A DNA stretch of 64,000 bases from Sporocytophaga sp. Its GTDB lineage: Bacteria > Bacteroidota > Bacteroidia > Cytophagales > Cytophagaceae. The stretch is from positions 682,001 to 746,000 of the forward strand of contig JANQAB010000010.1 in assembly GCA_024707265.1 (NCBI GenBank). The letters are read 5' to 3'. Below, one piece after another: positions 45,268 through 55,616 of the stretch. The notes under the pieces are model-generated. The model was not told the DNA's origin. It saw only the letters and a program-made list of their open reading frames with translations, and did no database searches. How positions within the stretch are numbered: the stretch's first letter is position 1; each line of letters begins with the position of its first letter. A program made the translations under genes and the position numbers.

Positions 45268-45527
45268 AATATTTATTGGATTAAACTACCCAATTTTTAT
45301 CCAATTTTATACTATTAATTTATTATTCGTAGATTTTTTTTGAAAAATTTAAGAAAAAAAACATTGCGATGTTTGTGCCTAATCTCTATTTCCAAATCTC
45401 AAACAAAACCTAAAATTCTTTCAAATTTTCAACTTTTTAATAAAATAAACAATTGGTAAAGTTGCGCCTCAAACACCGATCTAATATTTTGATAATCAAT
45501 TATTTACATCTAAAAACCATTGTTTTT

Positions 45528-46184
45528 ATGAAATTAAATATCCAATTTAGTATTGTAATCGGAAAAAAGACCTCTATGAATTTTATTATTAATGCATTTA
45601 AAGCCGAAGAATCCCGAGACAGAATATTAGGAGTTCTGCTAACTGAATTGTCTAAGATTTCTAATTATAAGAAATTTAACAATGAAGTTATTGAAGGTAT
45701 AATTCTGAATAAGAAAATTAAAACTTTTTCCATTGAACATCCTCGTATGCATACCAGCATGAACAGGTTAAGGATGAAGAACAAAAAAAATAATTTTCCT
45801 ATTATAGAAGTATTCTTTGATCATTTTTTAGTCAAAAACTGGGAAAGTTTTTCAAATGAGTCATATGATACTTTTGCTGCCAGAATCCATAATGTATTGA
45901 TTAAAAATCTGACGGTTCTTCCCAACAGCACCATTTCAAAATTCCCGGAGATTTTATCTAAATCATGGTTAGATCATTATAAAACGATTGAAGGTGTTCA
46001 TACAATTATCAGAAAACTGACACATGCTTCCAGAGTTGGGGTTAATTCAGAAGAAAGCATATTTGACCTGATGGAAAATTACAGCACCTTTCAGAATGAC
46101 TTTATGTATTTTATGAAAGACATAGAAAAAGAAACGCCTGTTAATTTTGAAATCACTAAGTTACAGCAGAAAATATATGCTTAG
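45528..46184 (+). CDS. Degenerate acyl-carrier-protein phosphodiesterase (AcpH)-like protein
   Basis: A protein of 218 residues from the ATG at 45528. The ATG at 45576 (MNFIINAFKAEES) aligns with the usual AcpH start MNFLAH and may be the true one. The second half follows AcpH: FFDHFLVKNWESF, YDTFAARIHNVLI, LDHYKTIEGV and LTHASRVG. The first half has lost the usual catalytic residues: GDFVKG is replaced by GVLLTEL, and LHRxIDxFTDxHP by LNKKIKTFSIEHP. AcpH removes 4-phosphopantetheine from acyl carrier protein; this copy is probably inactive or repurposed. Confidence 0.65.
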   Translation: MKLNIQFSIVIGKKTSMNFIINAFKAEESRDRILGVLLTELSKISNYKKFNNEVIEGIILNKKIKTFSIEHPRMHTSMNRLRMKNKKNNFPIIEVFFDHFLVKNWESFSNESYDTFAARIHNVLIKNLTVLPNSTISKFPEILSKSWLDHYKTIEGVHTIIRKLTHASRVGVNSEESIFDLMENYSTFQNDFMYFMKDIEKETPVNFEITKLQQKIYA

Positions 46185-46201
46185 GCTGAAATAAATCAAT
46201 T

Positions 46202-49200
46202 TTAAGGGTCTGCTTTTTTATTGAGTCGTTTCTTAATTTTAAAAATAACATTATCAATAGTTTCATAAACAATTGGTACAAAAATCAATGTCAGGAACAT
46301 TGAGCTGGTCAATCCTCCTATAAGGACCCATGCCAGACCATTTTTGGCCTCTGATGCTGCTCCGGATGCAAGCGCAATTGGCATCATCCCGAGAATCATT
46401 GTTAAAGTAGTCATGAAAATTGGCCTTATCCTTTCTCTGCCGGCTTCAATCAGCGCATCGAAAGTATTGGCCCCCTTTTTCTTTCATATTATTGGTAAAA
46501 TCGACCAGAAGAATGGCATTTTTAGCTACCAGTCCCATCATCATGATCATACCGAGAATTGAAAAGATATTCAGGGTTTCTTTCGTAAGAGCCAATGCCA
46601 CCAAAGCCCCTATTATGGCAAGTGGAATTGAGAACAACACTACAAAAGGATATACATACGAATTATAAAGAGCTACCATGATGAGGTAAACGAAGACGAT
46701 ACCAATCATAAAGGCAATTAAAAGACTTGTAAAAGCTTCTGCCTGTTGCTCCAGCTGTCCCTCGTAAGACAATGTGATCCCCGCAGTTTTTTTCAATCCT
46801 TTCACCTTTTCCTGAATTTCATCACCTACCGTACCCACAGGCCGACCAACCACATTTGACTTTACTGTAACAGATGGAATACGATTATTTCTCTCCAGTT
46901 TGGATGGCCCCCTGCTTTGCTGAATAACTGCAAACTGACTCATAGTTATAAGTTCTCCTCTTGAATTACTTATCGTAAGGCGCTTCACATCATCAACATT
47001 TCTCCGGTCAAACTGATCCAGCACTATTTTAATATCATATTCTTCATCAGCTTCCCGATATTTAATATCCGTATTTCCTGTAAATGCTGTCATTAGGGTA
47101 CCTCCTACATCTGCAACAGTTAAACCTAATTTAGCGAGTTTATCTCTGTCAAGGCTCACCTCCAGCTCAGGATTGCCTTCATTCACAGACAAGTCAGGGT
47201 CACTTATTCCCGGGATATTCTTTATTGTTGTTAAAATTTCGTTCGCATAGGACATTACACTTTTAAGATCAACACCTCTTACCACAATCTGAATAGGAAG
47301 ATCATCTGCAGCACCGGTAAGGCCAGTGGGAGTCGATGTAACTTTTATACCGGGAATCTGAGAAATCTCATTTTTAATTTCATTGGCAAATTCGTCCACG
47401 GAAATAGTTCTATCTTTTTTGTCAGTCATAATGACTGTAAGCTGCGAAATATTATTGGCGGGCTGATTAGAACCTAAGGTAGAAGACTGACCAACAGTAG
47501 AAAACACCTTGACCACAACAGGCTTTTTCAGGATTATATTTTCTACCTGACTTGTAATTTGATTGGTATTATACAATGTACTGGTCTGATCAAGCTCAAG
47601 CGTAACCACAAATTCGCCTCTGTCTCCTTCAGCAATAAAAGTGCTTCCGATCAAACCCAGCGGTACCAGAGAGAATGAGGCAATAAGCATCAAAACAATG
47701 ATGGAAGTCACAATGAGCCTGTGACTCAAAGACCATTTAAGAAGCGCTGTATAATTTTCTTTAAGCTCTTCAAATTTCTTTTCAAACCAATTATTAAATC
47801 GTCCAAATAAAGTCTCATTGGAAAATTTAAGTATTCTGGAGAATCTGGATGCCAACATTGGAGTCACCGTAAAACTTACGAATAAGCTCATCAGTGTAGA
47901 CACCATGACCACTATTGAAAACTCTCTCAGAATGTTTCCTATCAATCCCCCCACCAATGAAAGAGGCCCGAAAACAACAACATCCACAAGTGTGATGGAC
48001 AATGCTGTAAAACCTATTTCATTTCTACCTTCGAGCGCAGCAGTTCTCTGATCACTTCCCATTTCAAGGTGTCTATAGATATTTTCCAGCACCACAATGG
48101 AGTCATCAACCAGAATGCCTATTACCAGTGACAAGGCCATTAATGTCATCAGGTTAAGTGAAAAATTAAAAATATACATTGCAATAAAAGTAGAAACAAT
48201 GGACAGTGGTATTGCCACCATTACTATTGCAGCATTCCTTATACTGTGAAGAAACACCAGCATTACAAGAGCTACCAGAATAACCGCAAACATCAGATCT
48301 TCAAGGACGGAATGAGCAGCAGCCAACGTAAAAGTGGAAGTATCTGATGATATGATAAAATTAAGATCTATATCTTTATACTCTTCATGTAGGCCCTGAA
48401 GCATTGTTTTTACTTCTTCTGAAACCTGAACGGTATTTGCATCCGTCTGCTTTTGAATCAAAACGCCAATGGAGCTTTTATAATTGATACGGCTTAAGGT
48501 TTCCACCTCTTCTGTTGCATCTGTTACCTCTGCGACTTCAGATAATCTGACAAGTCCTCCGTTTTTTCCTGTTAATACAACCAGATTGGCCAATTGATCC
48601 AGAGACTTTACCTCACCTTCTACTCTTAAATCAAACTGATCCTTCTCTGCTTTCACTTCACCTGCCGGAACTTCCTGATTACCGGCTTTAATAACGTTTA
48701 CAATCTGAGAAAGAGAAATACCATACGCTTCCAGTCTTTGTCGTTTCACATTAACCATAATCTTCCTCTTTTTACCGCCTACAAGTGTTATTTGCCCCAT
48801 GCCTGAAATCTTAGACAGCTCTGGACGAATACGATCATCCATGAGTTGATAAAATTCCATCGGTGATAACTTTGAAGATGCACTGAACTGTAAAATTGGA
48901 AGGTCATCAAAGGAAAATTTATTTAAAGAAGGAGTTTCTACGTCATCCGGAAGAGTTGACAACACAGAGTTAATCTTTCTTTGCGCATCCTGAAGGGCAA
49001 TATCTACATTGGCATCATTGGTAAGCTGGATGGTAATAAATGATACACCCTCCTGAGAGATAGAAGCTATCTTATCCAGATTTTCAAGCGTAGCCACCGC
49101 ATCTTCCAAAGGTTTGGTAACAGAGGTTTCCATTACTCCTGGAGAAGCTCCGGGGTAAAGTGTAACCACAGAAATAACCGGCATTTCAAACTTCGGGAAC

Positions 49201-49307
49201 AAGTTATAATTAAGCCTTTGATAACATATAATACCTACAATAGAAAGCACTGTAAATATAACAACGATCAAAGTCGGCCTCTTTATAGCTATTTCTGTAA
49301 TCGACAT
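46202..49307 (-). CDS. RND efflux pump inner-membrane transporter (frameshift in a G5 run)
   Basis: An AcrB/HAE-type transporter of about 1035 residues when a frame break is repaired. The main frame (49307 down) starts MSITEIAIKRPTLIVVIFTV and contains the TM4 acidic pair region LVIGILVDDSIVVLENIYRH and the family block ITLVGGKKRKIMVNV. Near 46471 a GGGGG run has one extra base: KEKGG should be followed by NTFDALIEAGRERIRPIF, which leads in frame to MTTLTMILGMMPIALASG and the final TM segment. It exports drugs or other compounds by proton antiport, with the MFP and TolC genes just upstream in the operon (1-base and 15-base gaps). Confidence 0.92.
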
Positions 49308-49308
49308 A

Positions 49309-50373
49309 TTATTGACCTATTATCTGGACAGGTGTTTTGTCTTTTAAATTTATCAATCCGGTTTTCACGATCTGATCTCCATCTTTCAAGCCATTGGTTA
49401 CTTCCACTTTTTCAGGAAAAGATTGTCCGATTTTTATGGATCGCAGTCTCGCAGTGTCTTTTTCAATAATATAAACCTGAGGATCATCAACACTTCCAAC
49501 AAGAGATTCTCTTGGTATCACCAAAGGATTTCCTTGAGTCAGAATGCCAAAAGCAATATTAACAAAGGTGCCTGCTTTAAGAGGATTTTCTTTAGGATTC
49601 TGAAACCTGATCTCTACATTATAATTATGAGCATCATCTCCTGTAGGACTTATGAAAGTGATGATCCCCTGAAAGACCGTATCAGGATAAATGTTGGTTG
49701 TAATTTTTACTTTATCATTAAGCTTTAGCTTATAGGCATCTTTTTCAGCAACTGATAAATCAATCTTTAAGGAAGACACGTCTACAATTCTCGCAATTTG
49801 ATTACCGGCCAACACAGCAGATCCTGGCTCTACAAACCTTTCTGTAATCATCCCCTTAAAAGGAGCTCTGATAGAGGCATTGGATAATTTCTTCTTATCC
49901 TGCTGAAGGTTGAAATCAGCTGTCTTAAGTGCAATCTTTGCTTCTTCAAGCTGCTGCTTGGTTACAGCATTTCCTTTGAACAGCTTCGTATATCTTTCAA
50001 CATCCTTCTGTGCCTTTTCCAAAGCAAGTTCTGATTTGCTAACTGCTGCCATTTGCTCTTTACTTTCTACCTTAGCTAAAAGAGCTCCTTTCTCTTTTAC
50101 ATCTCCCTTTTCAATGGGAAGATCAATAATCTTACCCTGAATTTCTGAAATAACGACAGTAGTTTTATTTGGTATAATAGTTCCCAACAATTGTAGCTCA
50201 TCAGAAATATTTTGTCTGATTACTTTGTAAGCATTTACGCTTACTTTAGATGAAGTCGTGGTTGTCTGTTTGGATTTGTCAATTTCCCTCTTATTGCTGC
50301 AAAGCCTCAGCACAACCACCACAAAGATTATTGCTAAGACAATTATTAACACGTAGCTTCTCTTCTTTGTCAT
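49309..50373 (-). CDS. RND efflux periplasmic adaptor subunit (MFP)
   Basis: A protein of 354 residues with an N-terminal membrane anchor (about 6-25), a barrel-sandwich (lipoyl-like) domain halved around a helical hairpin (about 75-165, with EKAQKDVERYTKLFKGNAVT), and the beta-barrel and membrane-proximal domains (ASIRAPFKGMITERFVEPGS, then VFQGIITFISPTGDDAHNYN). This is the HlyD/AcrA fold joining the RND pump to the TolC channel. It lies between the RND and TolC genes in one operon. Confidence 0.93.
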   Translation of the reverse strand: MTKKRSYVLIIVLAIIFVVVVLRLCSNKREIDKSKQTTTTSSKVSVNAYKVIRQNISDELQLLGTIIPNKTTVVISEIQGKIIDLPIEKGDVKEKGALLAKVESKEQMAAVSKSELALEKAQKDVERYTKLFKGNAVTKQQLEEAKIALKTADFNLQQDKKKLSNASIRAPFKGMITERFVEPGSAVLAGNQIARIVDVSSLKIDLSVAEKDAYKLKLNDKVKITTNIYPDTVFQGIITFISPTGDDAHNYNVEIRFQNPKENPLKAGTFVNIAFGILTQGNPLVIPRESLVGSVDDPQVYIIEKDTARLRSIKIGQSFPEKVEVTNGLKDGDQIVKTGLINLKDKTPVQIIGQ

Positions 50374-50388
50374 TGTTATTGATATTAA

Positions 50389-51834
50389 CTATTTCCCAAT
50401 CCACTTAATCACTTCACTAATTTTACCCTGAGACTTCGCAAGCTCTAATCTCGCCAGGTAAGCGTTAAACAGAGATGTTATGTAGTTTACCTGAGCTACC
50501 TTCAAAGAGTTTGTCGCATTGAGAAAATCGGAATAAGCACCAACGCCCTCTTTATAAGACAAAATTTCACTATCATAAACAAGCTGAGCAAGCTTTATAT
50601 TTTCTCCTGCAAGCCTTATATTATCTACAGATGTATTAAAATCATCAATAGCATTGAACAGTTCGATATTGATCTGCTGCTCCAGCCTTGAAATACCTAT
50701 TTCCGTTTTTTTTAATTCAAGCTTATACTGTTGTACCTGAGAACTCCTTTTGAAGCCGCTAAATACCGGTACTGTGAGCCTTAGCCCCACTACCTGACTA
50801 TTAAACCATTCTGTTTTCCAAAGATTAAAATCTTCCGAAAATGACTGATACTGGTATTTACCAAAAGCTGTGAGCTGGGGCTGATATTCAGAAGTATATT
50901 GTTTCACCTGAAGAGCACCCAGCTCTCTTCTTGTCTGCATCAGTTTATAATCTGCTCTTTTCCAGTAATTCGGCTTATCAGGCAATTCATCCAATTGAAA
51001 TAATGTGGTCGTATCTGCATTTACATTTTCAATCTCCACCTGTTCGCTAACCGGCATTCCTACCTGAAACTTTAATTGATTCAAAGAAGATTTAACAGCT
51101 CTCTGAAGTGTCTTCAATTCTGTTAGCTGATTGTTATAATCAACAAATACCCTATCCCTGTCTGCCCTGGTAGCAACATCATTTTTATACTGAAGATCGA
51201 CAATCTGAAGAAGGTTCTGACTTTTCTCCAGATTCGATTTTTGTACCTCCACCTTTTGAATAGAGACAAGATATTGAAAGTATGATTTGCTTACATTGTA
51301 AATAGTATTTTCAATAACCTGTTGTGAAGACTGGCAGTAATAAACCCTGCTGACCTTTGATGCTTTCAACCCTACCCAATAAGTTCCCATGTATATAATC
51401 TGGTCAAGCTGAGCATACGCTGAACTTGAATATTGCACCCCAAAACGAACTGGCACAATAGCATCTGAAGGTGCTGTCCTGTCAAAAAATATTGCTGGCA
51501 ATGCCACCAATGGTATTTTGATATTATCATCAAATGTACCATAAACGTTTATCTGAGGGTAGCCAGAAGAGGCTGCCTTTCTTACATTTTGAAGCGCTAT
51601 CTCTTCATCAATGTGAGCAGAAAGAACATCTGTATGGTGTACCAATGCATAATCTATACATTGAGACAGATCCATTGTTGTTTGCCCAGATGTTGAATTT
51701 ATTGTAAGCAAAAAAAACACGAAGGATATAAAACAATTTAACTTACTGATCCTTAAACTTCTCTTTAAGGGAAGAATCAGCTGATCAAAAATGAAGTCTA
51801 TAATTATTTTACCTGTCTTTCCTATACACATCAC
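50389..51834 (-). CDS. TolC family outer-membrane efflux protein
   Basis: A protein of 481 residues. The export signal is the hydrophobic stretch at about 35-50 (FISFVFFLLTINSTSG), after a long basic N-terminus, so a later start may be used. The mature part begins TTMDLSQCIDYALVHHTDVL and shows the two TolC repeats with their long helical hairpins (GLKASKVSRVYYCQSSQQVI and GVGAYSDFLNATNSLKVAQ). It forms the outer-membrane channel of the adjacent RND pump. It is the first gene of the operon; no regulator is next to it. Confidence 0.92.
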   Translation of the reverse strand: MMCIGKTGKIIIDFIFDQLILPLKRSLRISKLNCFISFVFFLLTINSTSGQTTMDLSQCIDYALVHHTDVLSAHIDEEIALQNVRKAASSGYPQINVYGTFDDNIKIPLVALPAIFFDRTAPSDAIVPVRFGVQYSSSAYAQLDQIIYMGTYWVGLKASKVSRVYYCQSSQQVIENTIYNVSKSYFQYLVSIQKVEVQKSNLEKSQNLLQIVDLQYKNDVATRADRDRVFVDYNNQLTELKTLQRAVKSSLNQLKFQVGMPVSEQVEIENVNADTTTLFQLDELPDKPNYWKRADYKLMQTRRELGALQVKQYTSEYQPQLTAFGKYQYQSFSEDFNLWKTEWFNSQVVGLRLTVPVFSGFKRSSQVQQYKLELKKTEIGISRLEQQINIELFNAIDDFNTSVDNIRLAGENIKLAQLVYDSEILSYKEGVGAYSDFLNATNSLKVAQVNYITSLFNAYLARLELAKSQGKISEVIKWIGK

Positions 51835-52102
51835 AAAAACTGAAGGGGATGCTATTTTTATTTATAATTGATCTAACTTTTTGACCTCGTATCGATTCCT
51901 TTGTTTCAAATTAAAAGTTAGAACTTTTTATTCCCGATTGAATACAAATACATTTTCCCCCCTTAATGTTTATAGAATTTATGATTACTGGGTTGATTTC
52001 TGATTATAATTCAAACGCTTTATAAAATTTACCCTGAATTATTCCAATAAAGTGTCGGAAAATTGCTATCTTCATATGTTGTTAATGAGCTATGAGCATA
52101 TA

Positions 52103-53975
52103 ATGAAGTGTTTTAAATTACTCTTCCTCCTTTTGATATTTTCTTTTACCGGACATGGCTTTGCCAGCAGTGTATTTTATTTAAATGAAAATACATCAGA
52201 TATGAGGGAGGATAGTATTTTCAGTTATTTTAAGTTTCATAAAGACACATCCAATCAACTATCTGTTAATCAACTGAGGCAGAAAAATTTCCAATCATAC
52301 GATTTTTATAATTCTGTTGAATTTGATAAAAACTCAACCTATTGGTTCAGGGTTGAAGTGTCCAATGCCTCAGAAGATCGTAAGGAATGGTTCTTTGAAA
52401 TCCTTGATCCTCACATACAGGCTATTGAAGTTTTTGTTATTTATGGTAATGACACCACCCATTTTTCCAAAACCGGTTACCTGAATGAGTTTTCCTCAAG
52501 AATTTCGAAACATAAAAACTTCATATTTCCTATAAAGTTTTACAAGGATGAAAAGGCTACCATCCTTTTTTTCAATCAAAAACAACTATTTCACAAGACC
52601 GGACATTTGTATCAGGACACCTCAAAAATTTCTGGATTATGCTTTAAGTGAATATTATTACCTCGGTATATTTTACGGCATACTCCTTATCATGTCCGTT
52701 TACAATATATTCATCTATTTCTCTACAAGAGAGAATGTCTATTTATATTACGTAGCTTATGTTGTTTGCTATTCAATAAATTCCTTCTCTGAAGATGGGC
52801 TTGGTTTTCAATATGTGTGGCCTGATTTTCCAGGAATCAATGAGTTGATACAATATGCTCCAATATTGCTGATTACTGCATTTGTATTTTATTCAAAAAC
52901 CTTCCTTTCCCTAAAACAATATGCTCCTAAACTAAGACGAGGGATAGACCTTAGCCTTATCATCTACTGTGTCATGTTTTGCATCAACAATTTTTTTCTG
53001 CAAATCTCATGGCTAAGGTACTTTTACCTTCTTCCCTTTATCCTGATATTCATTGCAGCTATTACTGCTACCAGAAAGGGGAATAAGTCTGCTAAATATT
53101 TTATTCTTGCATTCTCATTATTTTTGATATCGTTTTCAATTTTTATTTTAAGGATAAACGGTTTTGTTGCTACCACTATCTATACTGTGTATAGCCTTAA
53201 TTTTGGCTTTCTTCTTGAAGTCGTATTATTCTCCTCTGCTCTTGGCCAAAGGCTGAAGATTGAAAAGGAGGAAAAAACGCGCATTGACAAAATGCTTATT
53301 ATGCAGTTGCAGGAAAATGAAAAACTCAAAGACTCCATCAATCAGGAACTGGAACTTAAAGTCAAAGAAAGAACAGAAGAAGTTAACAGAAAGAACAGGG
53401 AACTGGCAATTGCCCTTACCAATCTTGAGGAAAAAAGCAAACAGATAGAAGAGCTTAATAAGCTTCTGGAAATTGACAACAAAGCTTTAAACCAAAACAT
53501 CAAAGACATTACCAAGGCCCGTCTGATGCTCAAAGACGTTACCCTTGAAGAGTTTCAGAAGATATATCCTGATGAAGAGAGCTGTTTTAAATATCTGTCT
53601 GAAATTAAATGGACCAAAGGATATAGTTGCAAAAAATGTGGCAATAAAAACTCATCTGCGGGTAAAACTCCGTATTCTAAAAGATGCACCAAATGCGGCT
53701 ATGACGAATCAGTAACAACCTATACCATCTTTCACAATTCAAAACTTCCAATTACACAAACATTTTATCTGTCTTATCTTGTATTAGCCAACAAGAATAT
53801 TTCATCACATGAGTTATCCGAAAAACTTGACCTAAGACAAAAGACATGTTGGGCATTTAAGAAGAAGATTATAGATTCTATCAACAGTTCAGGCACAGGT
53901 AAATTGAATTCCAAAGACTGGGGTAAGATATTTTATAACAGTAATACAGCCAAGGAGCAATCCCGTACTACTTAA
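52103..53975 (+). CDS. 7TMR-DISM sensor fused to a transposase-type zinc ribbon and HTH (frameshift in a T7 run)
   Basis: From the ATG at 52103: signal peptide (MKCFKLLFLLLIFSF), an extracytoplasmic 7TMR-DISMED2 domain (STYWFRVEVSNAS, then RKEWFFEILDPHIQAIEVF), a frame break in a seven-T run (about 52565-52571), seven membrane segments of the 7TMR-DISM type (EYYYLGIFYGILLIMSVYN, then YLYYVAYVVCY), a coiled coil (about 380-465), and a C-terminal module like the zinc ribbon plus HTH of IS1595-type transposases: FQKIYPDEESCFKYL, CKKCG, CTKCGYDESVTTYTIFH and a following HTH. One deleted T restores a protein of about 623 residues. No transposase catalytic domain is present. It looks like a sensor with a DNA-binding output domain. 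Confidence 0.82.
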
Positions 53976-53989
53976 CCCTTATTTCACCC

Positions 53990-54514
53990 TTACTTATTCA
54001 ACAGAGAACAATACCTTTCTTTTATAACATTGAAATGGTGTATCTCATGACCAATGATCACGAAACCCAGGCCTAACACAGAAATTTCTCTGTTAAAACA
54101 AATTCCTTTACTAAGGTACATCTCTTTCGAAAATGATTTAAAAAGCAGTATAGAAGATTGTCTCACAATGATCAATTCATCTATCAGGTCTTTAAGAGGT
54201 CTGTTTGTTGCGTCTGCATTGCTGGCAAGCAATGCCTCGTCATAGCCGGGCAATACAGTCTCGTCTTTTCTAGAGAACCTTAAAGCTCTGTAAGACTGAA
54301 TCCTCTCATTATCTATAATATGTTGAATAATTTGTTTAATAGTCCATTTCCCAGGCGCATACACCTTATCACCTATTTCTTTATAGAAAGAGATATCAAG
54401 CATCTTAAGATTCTGTACGGATGAATTCATTGCTGTTACAAGATCCTGTTCTTCTACCAGGTCTATATACCTGTCAAAGAAATCCGGCATCGGATCTATT
54501 TCTGATTTTTTCAT
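53990..54514 (-). CDS. DinB family protein
   Basis: A cytoplasmic protein of 174 residues with the four-helix DinB/YfiT-like fold: KWTIKQIIQHIIDNERI (first metal histidine), YRALRFSRKDE, and the closing GFVIIGHEIHHFNVIKERY with two histidines. The three histidines typically bind nickel or zinc. Members act as thiol-dependent hydrolases or transferases, many with unknown substrate. It converges on the 7TMR gene, with a 14-base gap between the two stops. Confidence 0.9.
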   Translation of the reverse strand: MKKSEIDPMPDFFDRYIDLVEEQDLVTAMNSSVQNLKMLDISFYKEIGDKVYAPGKWTIKQIIQHIIDNERIQSYRALRFSRKDETVLPGYDEALLASNADATNRPLKDLIDELIIVRQSSILLFKSFSKEMYLSKGICFNREISVLGLGFVIIGHEIHHFNVIKERYCSLLNK

Positions 54515-54654
54515 ATAGTGGTTAAAATTATTAATTGATTATTACTATGCAAATATAAAAAATTGATCATGCCTCAAAAGGTTCTGGCAGAATCGTACTG
54601 AAGATTGTCTTCTTTTTCAATATATTTAAAATAGGATACTAAAATAAAAAGGTT

Positions 54655-54996
54655 TTGAACATCTATTCAGTCTTCCGATTGGAGAACATTAGTTTATTAA
54701 AAATTTTCCTGCTAACAAGCGCAATTTTAGCTTTTCCTATTTTTTTATTACTAATCTTCATACTAGACCAGCTTTTCTTCAATCAAACAGAAATGGTCTT
54801 CTGGGCATTATTTCTAATCGCAATGTTTCCTTGCGGTACACTAGGAATATTATCAGGATATCTTTTAATACTCAAAGCAAAAAAAGTGAAAAGTGAATTT
54901 GGTTTTTCAGTTGGCCTGTTTATTATTCTTTGCAGTATTGGCTATTGCTTTATTGGTATTGCAGGTCTTATGCTAATTTACATTGTCACAAGCTAA
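54655..54996 (+). CDS. Small membrane protein, 3 TM
   Basis: A protein of 113 residues, probably starting at TTG 54655, with three hydrophobic segments (about 16-38, 48-72 and 85-111) and a basic loop (KAKKVKSEFG). No family is recognised. It is transcribed away from the DinB gene. Confidence 0.55.
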   Translation: MNIYSVFRLENISLLKIFLLTSAILAFPIFLLLIFILDQLFFNQTEMVFWALFLIAMFPCGTLGILSGYLLILKAKKVKSEFGFSVGLFIILCSIGYCFIGIAGLMLIYIVTS

Positions 54997-55273
54997 AGAT
55001 AATAATTTCAAAATTGCAGTACCTCTTCACCTTACTTGTTTAAACATAGTTTTATTTGATTAAAAAAATCACCACCTAGGTAAAATATTTTAAAATAAAT
55101 TAATTAACTTTCCTTTACAAATTAGGATATCATAACTATAGGGTTTCGAATATATACTGGAATAGTGTTTCCACTATAAACATTAAGACCAACAATTCCC
55201 TATAGTTCTGTAAATATGCATGCAATGCAATTTTTAGACTACTAATAATTCAGTTAAACTTTTTTACTAAACT

Positions 55274-55606
55274 ATGGACAAATATAGCCGGGATTCAAAT
55301 CACATAGGAATAATTCAATCCGATGGGACCAGCGTTTTAATTGAAGATCAGATTTACCCTATTCACTATGAATACTTGTGCTATACCTTTCAACCAGATA
55401 GCAGAATTAGGGGCACTATTAGATTGGAAGCGAATATTATAGCAGGCTGTACGGCCCTTGTTCCGGAACATGGACAGGTCATTGTAAAGAAGATCATCAA
55501 AGGAATAGCTTATTTTGAAAACAATGATTTGTTTTGCGAAGTAAGGTTGCTTTGTCCTTTGTCAGGTCCAACACTTGTCTTTATCCCACAAATACTGCTC
55601 TCTTAA
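55274..55606 (+). CDS. Hypothetical protein, 110 aa
   Basis: A protein of 110 residues, no signal or membrane segment, beta-rich with a hydrophobic C-terminus (GPTLVFIPQILLS). The N-terminus MDKYSRDSNHIGIIQSDGT is polar. I do not recognise a family. Its stop lies 10 bases before the stop of the convergent ATPase gene. Confidence 0.5.
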   Translation: MDKYSRDSNHIGIIQSDGTSVLIEDQIYPIHYEYLCYTFQPDSRIRGTIRLEANIIAGCTALVPEHGQVIVKKIIKGIAYFENNDLFCEVRLLCPLSGPTLVFIPQILLS

Positions 55607-55616
55607 AACAGATGCA

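Noticed and set aside
53560..53975. An IS1595-type transposase or insertion sequence
   Set aside because: Only the zinc ribbon and HTH are present, in frame with a membrane sensor; there is no DDE-type catalytic domain, no terminal inverted repeats and no target duplication.
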